Positions 14,946 through 22,885 of a stretch of 33,702 bases of DNA are shown piece after piece. The notes beneath the pieces are model-generated. The model did no database searches and was not told the origin of the DNA. It saw only the letters and a program-made list of their open reading frames with translations. The stretch comes from JACVRW01 sp035645115 (GTDB lineage: Bacteria; Actinomycetota; Thermoleophilia; Solirubrobacterales; Thermoleophilaceae), in assembly GCA_035645115.1 (NCBI GenBank), contig DASQNF010000093.1, positions 1 through 33,702 of the forward strand. The letters are read 5' to 3'. The translations under genes were made by a program, and so were the position numbers. How positions within the stretch are numbered: the stretch's first letter is position 1; each line of letters starts with the position of its first letter.

Positions 14946-16610
14946 ATGGCCAATCCGAAGCTGCGGGTCCTGCCGCTCGGCGGGCTCGGCGAGATCGGCA
15001 AGAACATGACGGTCGTCGAGTACGAGGATCGGATCGTGGTCGTGGACACCGGCCTGATGTTCCCCACGCCCGACCAGCTCGGCATCGACCTCGTGCTGCC
15101 GGACTTCACCTACCTGCGCGAGCGCGCCGAGGACATCGACGCGATCGTGCTCACCCACGGCCACGAGGACCACGTGGGCGCGCTGCCGTTCGTGCTGCGC
15201 CAGCTCGGCCGCAGCCCGGCGATCTACGGCGGACCGCTGACGGCGGCGATGGTGCGCTCGAAGCTCGACGAGCACCGGCTCAAGGACGTGCCGGTGGAGG
15301 ACGTTCTCGCCTCTCAGGGCGTCGAGGCCGGGCCGTTCGAGGTCGAGATGGTGAAGATGGCCCACTCGATCCCGGACGCGTTCGGGGTGGCCTTGAAGTG
15401 CGAGCTCGGCTCGATCTTCATCACAGGCGACTACAAGTTCGACCAGACGCCCGTGGACGGCGTCCCGGCGGACGTGTCGCGGCTCGCGGAGCTCGGCCGG
15501 GACGGTCTGCTGCTCCTCTGCGGCGACTCGACGAACGCCGACCGCCCGGGCATGTCGCTGTCGGAGTCGAGCGTGGGACCGAAGCTCGTGGAGGTGTTCG
15601 CGCGCTGCCGCGGACGGATCGTGGTCACCTGCTTCGCGTCCAACATCCACCGCGTGCAGCAGGTGGTGGACGCCGCGTCACAGCTCGGGCGCAAGGTTTC
15701 GCTCGTGGGCCGCTCGATGCGGAAGAACGTGAACATCGGGCGCATGCTCGGGCACATCGACGTGCCCGAGGGCATGCTCGTGGGGCCCAAGGAGATCGAG
15801 GACTTCCCCGACCACAAGCTCGTGGTGATCTCGACCGGCAGCCAGGGCGAGCCGCTGTCGGCGCTGCGGCGGATGGCGCACGCCGACCACCCCAACCTGG
15901 AGCTCCACGAGGGCGACACGGTGATCTTCTCGGCCACGTCGATCCCCGGTAACGAGCGCGCGGTGAACGAGACGATCGACCGCATCTACCGGCTCGGCGC
16001 CACGGTGATCACCGCGGCCGACGTGCCCGTGCACGCCTCCGGGCACGGCTACGCCGAGGAGCTCAAGCTGATGCTGAACCTGACCAAGCCCGCGTACGTG
16101 ATGCCGATGCACGGCGACCACCGGCGGCTGCGCCTGCACGGCGATCTCGCCGAGGCGGTGGGGATCCCACCCAAGTCGATCTTCCGGGGCGAGAACGGGC
16201 TGCCGCTTGAGCTCGACTCCTCGGGCGCCCGCTTCGGCGAGCGCGAGCAGGCGGGGATGATCTTCGTTGACGGGGTCGACGTGGGCGACATCGAGGACGT
16301 GGCGCTGCGCGACCGCCGCATGCTGTCGGCCGACGGCATCTTCATCGTCGTGGCCACCGTCTCCGAGCAGGACGGTCGCCCGGTGGTGCCCACCGAGGTG
16401 ATCTTCCGCGGCGTGCCTTTCCTCGACGAGCACGCCGGCTTCGTCGAGGAGCTCCGGGTCGCGGTCGACAACTCCCTGGCCAAGTCGGCCGCGGAGGAGA
16501 TCAGGGAGATCGACCTGCTCCAGGACCACCTCCACGACGACGTCGCGGAGTTCGTCTACAAGCGCCTGAAGCGCCGCCCGATGATCCTGCCGGTTGTCGT
16601 GGAGGTGTAG
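14946..16610 (+). CDS. rnj: Ribonuclease J
   Basis: Metallo-beta-lactamase/beta-CASP RNase with endonuclease and 5'-3' exonuclease activity, central to mRNA decay in bacteria lacking RNase E. The 554-residue protein begins LRVLPLGGLGEIGKNMTVVE and has the zinc motif HGHEDH (His71, His73, Asp75, His76). Further family segments are FITGDYKFDQTPVDG, the beta-CASP region with VISTGSQGEPLSAL, the SGHGYAEELKLML motif and YVMPMHGDHRRL. The C-terminal RNase J domain follows. ATG 14946 directly abuts the dapA stop with no gap; the dapA-rnj pairing is also known in Bacillus. It ends 2 bases from the stop of a convergent gene. Confidence 0.96.
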   Translation: MANPKLRVLPLGGLGEIGKNMTVVEYEDRIVVVDTGLMFPTPDQLGIDLVLPDFTYLRERAEDIDAIVLTHGHEDHVGALPFVLRQLGRSPAIYGGPLTAAMVRSKLDEHRLKDVPVEDVLASQGVEAGPFEVEMVKMAHSIPDAFGVALKCELGSIFITGDYKFDQTPVDGVPADVSRLAELGRDGLLLLCGDSTNADRPGMSLSESSVGPKLVEVFARCRGRIVVTCFASNIHRVQQVVDAASQLGRKVSLVGRSMRKNVNIGRMLGHIDVPEGMLVGPKEIEDFPDHKLVVISTGSQGEPLSALRRMAHADHPNLELHEGDTVIFSATSIPGNERAVNETIDRIYRLGATVITAADVPVHASGHGYAEELKLMLNLTKPAYVMPMHGDHRRLRLHGDLAEAVGIPPKSIFRGENGLPLELDSSGARFGEREQAGMIFVDGVDVGDIEDVALRDRRMLSADGIFIVVATVSEQDGRPVVPTEVIFRGVPFLDEHAGFVEELRVAVDNSLAKSAAEEIREIDLLQDHLHDDVAEFVYKRLKRRPMILPVVVEV

Positions 16611-16612
16611 CT

Positions 16613-17362
16613 CTACCCGGCCTGCGCGGTGCCGAAGAAGCCGCAGTCGTTGGTCGAGCCGAGCACGCCGTCGGGCTGCTCAGCGACAAGTGCGTTGACG
16701 GTCACAACGGCCCCGGTGGAGCCGGCGAAGACGATGGTCAGCGCGTCACCGTCTTCGGCACTCTGAGTGACCTCGAAGTTGTCGCCCGGGCTGAAGTTGA
16801 CATCGTTGACCGGGACCGGGGCTCCGCTGGCCCCGCCGGCGCCGATCTCGGAGCCCGCGACGGCCGGGTTGGCGCGCACCACCAGCTCCGGGCCGGCAAG
16901 ACAGCGCGCCTCGAGCGTCAACCCGCCGAGGCGGAGGACCTCTACGAATCCGCCTCCGATCTCCCCGGCGTAGGCGAGCTTCCCGAAGGCGGTCCCACCG
17001 GCGAGAGCGGTGGCTACGTCGGCGCGGGCGGCGCTCGTCGCCGTGTCCGCCATGAGCGCGCTCGGCACCTTCTGGAGCGTGTCCTCCCGCACGTCCTCGC
17101 CCGTGACCTGGTTCAGGCCGATGTCGCGGCCCTGGATCGTCGAGTTGCGGATGTCGATCCCGCGGATCTCGTTGTTGCGCAGGTCCCGGGTGCGCACCTC
17201 GTTGTTGCGGATGTCGAGGCTGCGCACCTCGTTGTTCTTGATCTCGCGGCTGTCGATGAACCCGGTCGCGACCCCGTAGGAGACGCCCGACAGCGAGACG
17301 AACAGGGCGATGCTCGAGATGACCAGGGCCGGCGAGGGACGTCGGCGCAGCAGCGACTTCAC
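16613..17362 (-). CDS. Exported protein with five NNEVR-type decapeptide repeats
   Basis: Protein of 249 residues of no characterised function. A basic start (KSLLRRRPS) and a hydrophobic segment (11-33, ALVISSIALFVSLSGVSYGVA) make a signal peptide or N-terminal anchor. Residues 41-90 are five tandem decapeptides: IKNNEVRSLD, IRNNEVRTRD, LRNNEIRGID, IRNSTIQGRD and IGLNQVTGED. The rest (about 100-249) is Ala/Gly-rich and strand-like, with two cysteines (154 and 240) that could form a disulfide outside the cell. GTG 17362 has AAAGGAG 8 bases upstream. It follows the histidine kinase stop by 13 bases on the same strand, so it is probably the third gene of the two-component operon. Similar proteins seem common in Thermoleophilia (from memory). 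Confidence 0.82.
   Translation of the reverse strand: MKSLLRRRPSPALVISSIALFVSLSGVSYGVATGFIDSREIKNNEVRSLDIRNNEVRTRDLRNNEIRGIDIRNSTIQGRDIGLNQVTGEDVREDTLQKVPSALMADTATSAARADVATALAGGTAFGKLAYAGEIGGGFVEVLRLGGLTLEARCLAGPELVVRANPAVAGSEIGAGGASGAPVPVNDVNFSPGDNFEVTQSAEDGDALTIVFAGSTGAVVTVNALVAEQPDGVLGSTNDCGFFGTAQAG
17093..17242 (-). repeat. Five in-frame 30-base tandem repeats encoding decapeptides
   Basis: The coding DNA for residues 41-90 of the exported protein has a 30-base period. The first three units are most alike at DNA level (the + strand shows repeated CACCTCGTTGTT and GGATGTCGA blocks) and the last two have diverged. The protein consensus is [IL]-x-N-N-E-[VI]-R-x-x-D. The gradient suggests recent expansion at the N-terminal side. 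Confidence 0.9.
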
Positions 17363-17375
17363 GGGTGGAGCTCCT

Positions 17376-18848
17376 TTAAGGGTCCGGGATGATCGGCTCT
17401 GGCTGTGTCAACACGCCGGCGCCGGAATCGGAGCGCGCCGCCGCCGGGAATGTGACCACGAAGCGGGCGCCGCCGCCCTCGGCGTCGAGCAGCTCCACAC
17501 GGCCGCCGTGGGCCTCGGTGACCGCCCGCACGATCGCGAGGCCGAGGCCGCTGCCGCCGCTGCGGGCTGTGTCGCCCGCGCCGCGGGCGAAGCGCTCGAA
17601 CACTCGCGCGCGCATCGCGGGCGGAACCCCGGGCCCGCGGTCGGCCACTTCGAGCACCGCCGTGTCGCCGTCGCGGCGGACCGAGACCGTGACCGGCGTC
17701 CCGGCGGGGGTGTGGAGCAGCGCGTTCTCGATCAGGTTGGCAGCCAGGCGGTGAAGGTCGTCCGCGACCCCCTCGACCACGACCGGCGCGGCCTCCTCGG
17801 GCAGGTCGAGCGACAGCGGGTGGTCCGATGACAGCGCGCCCGCCTCGGAGGCGGACTCGCGCGCCACGGCGCCGAGGTCCACGGGGTGGTGCGGCGCCTC
17901 GCGGCCGGCGTCGGCCCGCGCCAGCAGCAGCAGGTCCGCGACCAGGCGGCGCATCCGGCGCGAGGAGCGCAGCGCGGAGTCGGCCATCTCCTTGTGCTCG
18001 CCCCCGAGCTCCGCCTCGAGCAGCTCGAGGTTCGCGAGGATGCTCGTGAGCGGCGTGCGAAGCTCGTGCGAGGCGTCGGCCACGAAGGCACGCTGGCGGT
18101 CGAGCGTGGCCTCGGTCTCCTCGCGCGCGGCACTCAGCTCGCGGAGCATGTCCTCGAAGGTGTCAGCCAGGTCCGACACCTCGTCGTTCGCGCGCGGCTT
18201 CGGCAGCGCGATGTCGGGGTCGCGCGTGCGTGCGACCTCGCGCGCGGCGCGGGTGAGCCCGGCGATCGGGCGCATCGCCCGCTTGGCCACCACCAGGCCG
18301 CCGAGGAACGCCAGCAGCGTGCCGCCCACCACCCCGAAGCCGAGGAACAGGCGCACGCGCTTGATCGTGCGCTGCACGCTGCGCTCCGGCTTGGCGTACT
18401 GGACGAAGCCGATCGGCTGGGCCACCGGCCGCGGAAGCTGGTCGAAGCCGCCCGAGCGCTCGAGCGTGGCGGCCACGATCTGTCGCGACGCCACCCGCAG
18501 GTCGCCCACGTCGAGGATGCCCTCCACCGGAGGCCCGAGCTCCTGCCCGCTCGTGCGGTAGACCACGTTGCCCTGAAGGTCGACCACGCGCACGACCGCG
18601 TCCCCGGCCGAGAAGCCGCGCAGCAGATCGATCGAGCGGCTCAGGTCATACGACCCGCCGGGCCCGCGCTCGACCTCGATCTGGTCCTGGAGGTCGGCGG
18701 CGGTGGCGCGCAGGTCGTCCTCGAAGCCGTCGACGATGCGCCGCTCGGCCACCGCGCCCACGACGACCGCGAACAAGCACAGGATCGCGAAGGTGAGCGC
18801 GGCGGTCACGATCGCCACCTTGAGCTTCACCGGCAGGCGCGTCCTCAC
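17376..18848 (-). CDS. Membrane HAMP sensor histidine kinase
   Basis: Two-component sensor of 490 residues. Transmembrane segment 1 lies at about 10-34 (VAIVTAALTFAILCLFAVVVG). An extracytoplasmic domain of about 150 residues follows, then transmembrane segment 2 (LFLGFGVVGGTLLAFLGGLVV) and a HAMP domain (KRAMRPIAGLTRAAREV through DEVSDLADTFEDML). The dimerisation domain has the H-box DASHELRTPLTSI with phospho-acceptor His261. The ATPase domain has the N-box NLIENALLHT, G1 DRGPGVP and G2 GGSGLGLAIV. GTG 18848 overlaps the regulator stop by 4 bases, so translation is coupled; the open frame upstream of it is a shadow of the regulator. The signal is unknown. The sensor domain is acidic, with no cysteine pair or PAS motif that I can recognise. 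Confidence 0.95.
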   Translation of the reverse strand: MRTRLPVKLKVAIVTAALTFAILCLFAVVVGAVAERRIVDGFEDDLRATAADLQDQIEVERGPGGSYDLSRSIDLLRGFSAGDAVVRVVDLQGNVVYRTSGQELGPPVEGILDVGDLRVASRQIVAATLERSGGFDQLPRPVAQPIGFVQYAKPERSVQRTIKRVRLFLGFGVVGGTLLAFLGGLVVAKRAMRPIAGLTRAAREVARTRDPDIALPKPRANDEVSDLADTFEDMLRELSAAREETEATLDRQRAFVADASHELRTPLTSILANLELLEAELGGEHKEMADSALRSSRRMRRLVADLLLLARADAGREAPHHPVDLGAVARESASEAGALSSDHPLSLDLPEEAAPVVVEGVADDLHRLAANLIENALLHTPAGTPVTVSVRRDGDTAVLEVADRGPGVPPAMRARVFERFARGAGDTARSGGSGLGLAIVRAVTEAHGGRVELLDAEGGGARFVVTFPAAARSDSGAGVLTQPEPIIPDP

Positions 18849-19537
18849 GCGTCCTCCCTCAGCACGTAGCCCGCCCCACGCATCGTGTGCAGCATGCGCG
18901 GCTCGCCGCCCGCTTCGAGCTTGCGACGCAGGTTCGAGATGAACACGTCCACGGTGTTGGTCTCCGCGAACGGGTGATAGCCCCAAACCTCGTCGAGCAG
19001 CGCCTGGCGCGACACCACGATGCGCGCGTTTCGCATCAGGTGCTCGAGCAGCTCGAACTCGCGGGCCGTCAGGTCGAGCCGGCGCTCGCCGCGAGAGACC
19101 TCGCGCGTGTCGGGGTTCAGGCGCAGGTCCCCGACCACGAGGAAGGCGCTGCCGCGCGGCGGGCGCCGGCGCAGCAGCGAGCGCAGCCGGGCCAGCAGCT
19201 CCTCGCGCTCGAAGGGCTTGACCAGGTAGTCATCGGCCCCCGAGTCGAGCCCCTCGACGCGGGCCTCGAGAGCGTCGCGAGCGGTGAGCATCAGGATCGG
19301 GACGTCGCCGCCGGCGCGCAGCCGGCGACAGACCTCCACGCCGTCGAGCTTCGGCAGCCCAAGGTCGAGCACCACGGCGTCGGGCTCGAACACGCCCGAC
19401 TCGTCGAGCGCAGCCTCGCCGTCCCCGGCCACGCGGACCTCGTAGCCCTCCTTGTCGAGCGAGCGCCGGAGCACGCCGGCGATCTCGGCGTCGTCCTCGA
19501 CCACCAGCACTCTGGGCCTGCCTGCCACCCGGCTCAT
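18845..19537 (-). CDS. OmpR/PhoB-family response regulator
   Basis: DNA-binding regulator of 230 residues, partner of the kinase translated from the same message. The receiver domain begins RVLVVEDDAEIAGVLRRSL; Asp58 (VVLDLGLPKLDG) is the phospho-acceptor and Lys107 (DYLVKPFE) the conserved lysine. The winged-helix output domain has REFELLEHLMRNARIVVSRQ, a recognition helix region ETNTVDVFISNLRRKL and the MRGAGYVLRED ending. A longer frame opens at 19576, but it would leave only 2 bases to the divergent ftsK start, so ATG 19537 (MSRVAGRPRVLVVEDD) is preferred. Resemblance to MprA-type regulators is general; the regulon is unknown. Confidence 0.95.
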   Translation of the reverse strand: MSRVAGRPRVLVVEDDAEIAGVLRRSLDKEGYEVRVAGDGEAALDESGVFEPDAVVLDLGLPKLDGVEVCRRLRAGGDVPILMLTARDALEARVEGLDSGADDYLVKPFEREELLARLRSLLRRRPPRGSAFLVVGDLRLNPDTREVSRGERRLDLTAREFELLEHLMRNARIVVSRQALLDEVWGYHPFAETNTVDVFISNLRRKLEAGGEPRMLHTMRGAGYVLREDA

Positions 19538-19578
19538 GGTAGGGAGGGTGCGGGCCGCGCCCGTCGAATGCATCACGG
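19538..19578. promoter_or_regulatory. 41-base divergent gap between regulator and ftsK
   Basis: Both the two-component operon and ftsK start from this short gap, so any promoters overlap or lie inside the opposite gene. A small dyad CGGGC-CGC-GCCCG lies at 19551-19563. No Shine-Dalgarno or convincing -10/-35 pair is seen on either strand; a dyad here would be well placed for autoregulation. Confidence 0.3.
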
Positions 19579-22044
19579 ATGGCGAGCCGCCGCCGCAAGC
19601 GACGCCGTGCCCGGGCCTGGTGGCCCGAGCTCGACCTGCCGCGGCTCGAGCAGCGCCACTGGGACCTGATCGGCCTCGGCCTCGTGGCCTTCGGCGTGTT
19701 CTTCGCGCTCGTCTTCTACTTCGGCTGGGCCGGGGGCGAGGTGGGGGAGGCGCTCGCGGACGCGCTTAGGCTCCTGTTCGGCGGGGTGGCCTACGCCGCA
19801 CCCCTGGCGCTGTTCTGCGCCGGCGCGCTGATCGTGACGCAGCCGATGCTGCCGGCGGTCCACCCGCTGAAGGCCGGAGCCGTGTGCATGACGGCCGCGC
19901 TCACGCTCGGGCTGGCGGCCGGCTCGCTCGGCATGGGCCCCGGCGACACGCCGCGCGACGGCTGGCTCGACCCCGAGTACCTCCGCGAGCACGGCGGCCT
20001 GGTGGGAGAGTCGCTCTTCTGGGCCTCGGCGAAGCTCTTCTCGGTGGCCGGCTCCCACCTCCTGTTCGGCTTCCTGCTGCTCGCGGGCGCCCTGCTGCTG
20101 ACCGGCGCCTCGGTGGCCGGCATCCTCACCGCCACTCGCAGCGCCGCGGTCACGACAGGGGAGCGAGTGCGCCGCACCGCCGGCACGCTCAGTCCACCGA
20201 CCGAGCCCCTGGCCGGCCGAGCGCGCGGATCGGCCGCGCAGCCCGAAGCCGAGCCGGAGTCGGTCGAGCCGCCAGAGCCCGAGGACGAGGAGCCGGTGGT
20301 GCGCGCCACGCACGTGGAGGCGCCCGCGCTCGACGCCGCGGTGCGCTATCCCGACCTCTTCGGGGACAAGGACGGGGACGAGGCGGTGTACCTGGAGCCC
20401 GAGCCGGGCTACGGGGCCGTGCCCGGGGAGGAGGTCGAGCCCGGTGTCGGGCCCGGGGACGCCGGGCCCCAGGAGCAGGAGGAGCTCGACGAGCCCAGCG
20501 AGCGCGCCGACGCCGACGAGGAGCCGCGGCTCACCCCGATGGGCAATCGCCGCTCCCCGGTGACGGAGTCCGACGACATCGACTACCGCATGCCGCGGCC
20601 GTCCTTCCTCAAGCGCTCGGCGGGCGCGCAGAAGCTCGACACGAAGGGCATCGAGCGCATGGGGGGGCAGCTCGTGGAGGCGCTCAGTCACTTCAACGTG
20701 GAGGCGCATGTGATGGGCACTGTCACGGGCCCGCACGTGACACGCTACGAGCTGCGCCTGGCGCCCGGGACCAAGGTGTCGAAGGTCTCTCAGCTCAAGG
20801 ACGACCTCGCCTACGCACTCGCGGCCGAGCAGGTGCGCATCCTCGCGCCGATTCCCGGCAAGCAGGCCGTGGGCGTCGAAGTGCCCAACCGGGTGCGCAA
20901 GATGGTGCACCTGGGAGACGTGTTCCAGGACTCCCCGAAGGGCTGGTCGCCGCTGTCCGTGTGGCTCGGCAAGGACATTGCCGGCAAGGCGATAGGCACA
21001 GACCTCGCAAAACAGCCGCACATCCTGATTGCGGGCACCACCGGATCGGGGAAGTCCGGCTGCGTGAACGCGATGCTCGCGAGCGTGCTGCTGCGCTCCT
21101 CGCCAAACGAGGTGCGAATGGTGCTGGTGGACCCCAAGCGGGTGGAGCTCAACCACTACGAGGACATCCCGCACCTCCTCACGCCGGTGGTCACGAGCCC
21201 GCGCCTCGCGGCCAACGTGCTGTCGAACCTGATCAAGGAGATGGAGGAGCGCTATGGCGTGATGAGCCGCGCCAAGACGCGCAACCTCGTCGAGCTGAAC
21301 CGCGTGCGCGCCGGCCAGGGCGAGCCCCCGCTGCCGTACATCCTATGCGTGATCGACGAGCTGGCCGACCTGATGATGGTCGCGCCCGCCGACGTCGAGG
21401 ACTCGATCATCCGGCTCGCGCAGAAGTCGCGCGCGGTGGGGATCCATCTCGTGCTGGCCACCCAGCGCCCGAGCGCGGACGTGATCACCGGCATGATCAA
21501 GGCGAACGTGCCGGCCCGGATCGCGTTCGCCGTCTCCTCGCAGACCGACTCGCGCGTGATCCTCGACCAGAACGGCGCCGAGTCGCTGCTCGGGCAGGGC
21601 GACATGCTGTTCAGGCCGGCCGGCGAGTCGCGCGCGGCCCGCATCCAGGGGGCGTTCATCGCGGAGGACGAGATCGAGAAGCTCACGGAGCACTGGCGCC
21701 GCCAGGGCGAGCCGGAGCTGCAGGAGGAGCTGCTCGAGGCGGTGGCGCCGGACGAGGAGGAGGGCGCCGGCGAGGGGGACTTCGATCCCGACCAGGACGA
21801 CCTGCTCGCCGACGCGATCGCCACGGTCGTGCAGATGGGGACGGCTTCCACCTCCATGCTGCAGCGGCGCCTGCGAGTTGGCTACACGCGCGCGGGACGG
21901 CTGATCGACATGATGGAGCGGCGCGGCGTGATCTCGGGCTACGAGGGCTCGAAGGCGCGCCAGGTGCTGATCACCGAGGCGGACCTGGCGAGGGTCGTCG
22001 AATCGCTCGCTGAACCGGCCGTTGCGGCTTCCGCCGACGAGTAG
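19579..22044 (+). CDS. ftsK: DNA translocase FtsK/SpoIIIE
   Basis: Septal ATPase that pumps DNA away from the closing septum and activates dimer resolution. The 821-residue protein has four N-terminal membrane segments (about 27-50, 61-86, 99-118 and 154-184). An acidic, Pro/Glu-rich linker (about 215-330) precedes the motor domain. The motor has the alpha-domain start GIERMGGQLVEALSHFNVEAHV and the Walker A motif AGTTGSGKSGCVN (Gly486-Ser493). VLVDPKRVELNHYEDIPHL, a Walker B region YILCVIDELADLMM and LATQRPSADVITG follow. A winged-helix gamma domain at about 735-805 (ASTSMLQRRLRVGYTRAGRL) would read KOPS-type DNA sequences. Start ATG 19579 gives a typical basic N-terminus. The RodZ-like gene follows after 24 bases. 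Confidence 0.96.
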   Translation: MASRRRKRRRARAWWPELDLPRLEQRHWDLIGLGLVAFGVFFALVFYFGWAGGEVGEALADALRLLFGGVAYAAPLALFCAGALIVTQPMLPAVHPLKAGAVCMTAALTLGLAAGSLGMGPGDTPRDGWLDPEYLREHGGLVGESLFWASAKLFSVAGSHLLFGFLLLAGALLLTGASVAGILTATRSAAVTTGERVRRTAGTLSPPTEPLAGRARGSAAQPEAEPESVEPPEPEDEEPVVRATHVEAPALDAAVRYPDLFGDKDGDEAVYLEPEPGYGAVPGEEVEPGVGPGDAGPQEQEELDEPSERADADEEPRLTPMGNRRSPVTESDDIDYRMPRPSFLKRSAGAQKLDTKGIERMGGQLVEALSHFNVEAHVMGTVTGPHVTRYELRLAPGTKVSKVSQLKDDLAYALAAEQVRILAPIPGKQAVGVEVPNRVRKMVHLGDVFQDSPKGWSPLSVWLGKDIAGKAIGTDLAKQPHILIAGTTGSGKSGCVNAMLASVLLRSSPNEVRMVLVDPKRVELNHYEDIPHLLTPVVTSPRLAANVLSNLIKEMEERYGVMSRAKTRNLVELNRVRAGQGEPPLPYILCVIDELADLMMVAPADVEDSIIRLAQKSRAVGIHLVLATQRPSADVITGMIKANVPARIAFAVSSQTDSRVILDQNGAESLLGQGDMLFRPAGESRAARIQGAFIAEDEIEKLTEHWRRQGEPELQEELLEAVAPDEEEGAGEGDFDPDQDDLLADAIATVVQMGTASTSMLQRRLRVGYTRAGRLIDMMERRGVISGYEGSKARQVLITEADLARVVESLAEPAVAASADE

Positions 22045-22068
22045 CGGGTCCGTCAAGATAGGCGCCGG

Positions 22069-22818
22069 ATGCCCGGCATCGGCGAAACGCTGCGCGAGGC
22101 GCGGATGCGGCAGCGCCTCGACATCGCGGATGTCGAGGAGCGCACCAAGATCCGTGCCAAGTACCTCCGCGCGCTCGAGAACGAGGAGTTCGGGATGCTG
22201 CCCGGGCCCACGTTCGTCAAGACGTTCCTGCGCACCTACTCGGAGGCGCTCGGGCTCGACCCGCACCTGCTCGTGGAGCAGTACCGGACGAGCTACGAGT
22301 CGAGCGACGACATCGAGCACGTGCAGGCGCTCGGACCTCCCAGCGTGGGGCGCGAGCGCCGGCGCCCACGCTGGCGGGTCGGCCCGGCGGCGGTCCTCGT
22401 GCTGGTGCTGGTGGCAGTGGTCGGGCTGCTGGTGGCGGTGGGCCTGCTGGACGGCGACGGTGACGACGGCGAGCCGCGCCAGGCCACGGCCCCGGCCACC
22501 ACGGAGACCGCGCCGCGCACCGAGCGCAGGCGGCAGCCGCGGCGCCCGCGCCGGGTGGTGCTGCGAATCGCGCCGGTCACTCCGACCTACGCCTGCCTCG
22601 ACCGTGGCCCGGGCACGGAGGTGATCTTCGAGGACACGCTCTCGGCCCCGCGCAAGTTCCGGGGCAGGCGGCTCCGCGTGAACCTCGGAAAGACCGACGT
22701 CGAGCTGAGGGTGAACGGCAGGCGCGTCCCGGTCGAGTCGGGACCGAACCCCGTGGGCTTCGAGTTCACGCGGCGCGGTAGCGAGCCGCTGCCGGTCGGG
22801 CAGCGCCCGTGTGCGTGA
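22069..22818 (+). CDS. RodZ-like protein: HTH, one membrane span, extracytoplasmic domain
   Basis: Protein of 249 residues with a Cro/CI-like helix-turn-helix of the RodZ type (about 1-70: GETLREARMRQRLDIADVEE, KYLRALENEEF, PGPTFVKTFLRTYSEALGLD). A basic juxtamembrane stretch and one membrane span (about 104-126) follow, then a Thr/Pro/Arg-rich linker and a C-terminal domain of about 90 residues with two cysteines. In RodZ the HTH binds MreB and the protein supports rod shape and wall growth; mreB is not in this window, so a cell-shape role is only by analogy. Position after ftsK and before cinA matches ymfM of Bacillus. The last 53 bases are the first copy of a tandem duplication. Confidence 0.82.
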   Translation: MPGIGETLREARMRQRLDIADVEERTKIRAKYLRALENEEFGMLPGPTFVKTFLRTYSEALGLDPHLLVEQYRTSYESSDDIEHVQALGPPSVGRERRRPRWRVGPAAVLVLVLVAVVGLLVAVGLLDGDGDDGEPRQATAPATTETAPRTERRRQPRRPRRVVLRIAPVTPTYACLDRGPGTEVIFEDTLSAPRKFRGRRLRVNLGKTDVELRVNGRRVPVESGPNPVGFEFTRRGSEPLPVGQRPCA

Positions 22819-22877
22819 CGGTCACGCGGCGCGGAAGCGAGCCCGCTTCCGCTCGGGCGGCGCCCGCGTGCGTAACG
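22766..22877 (+). repeat. Imperfect 56-base tandem duplication at the RodZ-like/cinA junction
   Basis: Copy 1 (22766-22820) and copy 2 (22822-22877) both run from TCACGCGGCGCGG through AGCGAGCC and GGGC.GCGCCCG to GTGCGT.ACG. They differ by a few substitutions and one extra C in copy 2. Copy 1 encodes the RodZ-like C-terminus including its TGA; copy 2 is in another frame and forms most of the spacer before cinA. Confidence 0.85.
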
Positions 22878-22878
22878 T
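22873..22878 (+). promoter_or_regulatory. Candidate -10 for a leaderless cinA transcript
   Basis: TAACGT (TAnnnT) ends 7 bases before the proposed TTG start of cinA, the distance at which transcription would begin at the start codon. It lies at the end of the duplicated segment; the equivalent place in copy 1 reads GTGACG and lacks the TA. Confidence 0.35.
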
Positions 22879-22885
22879 AGGGCGC

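Noticed and set aside
17093..17242. Regular 30-base repeats considered as a CRISPR array
   Set aside because: There are no unique spacers; the period is in frame, encodes decapeptides and lies inside a gene with a clear signal peptide and Shine-Dalgarno.
19573..21174. 533-codon minus-strand frame across ftsK
   Set aside because: It overlaps the FtsK membrane and motor domains and has no recognisable domain.
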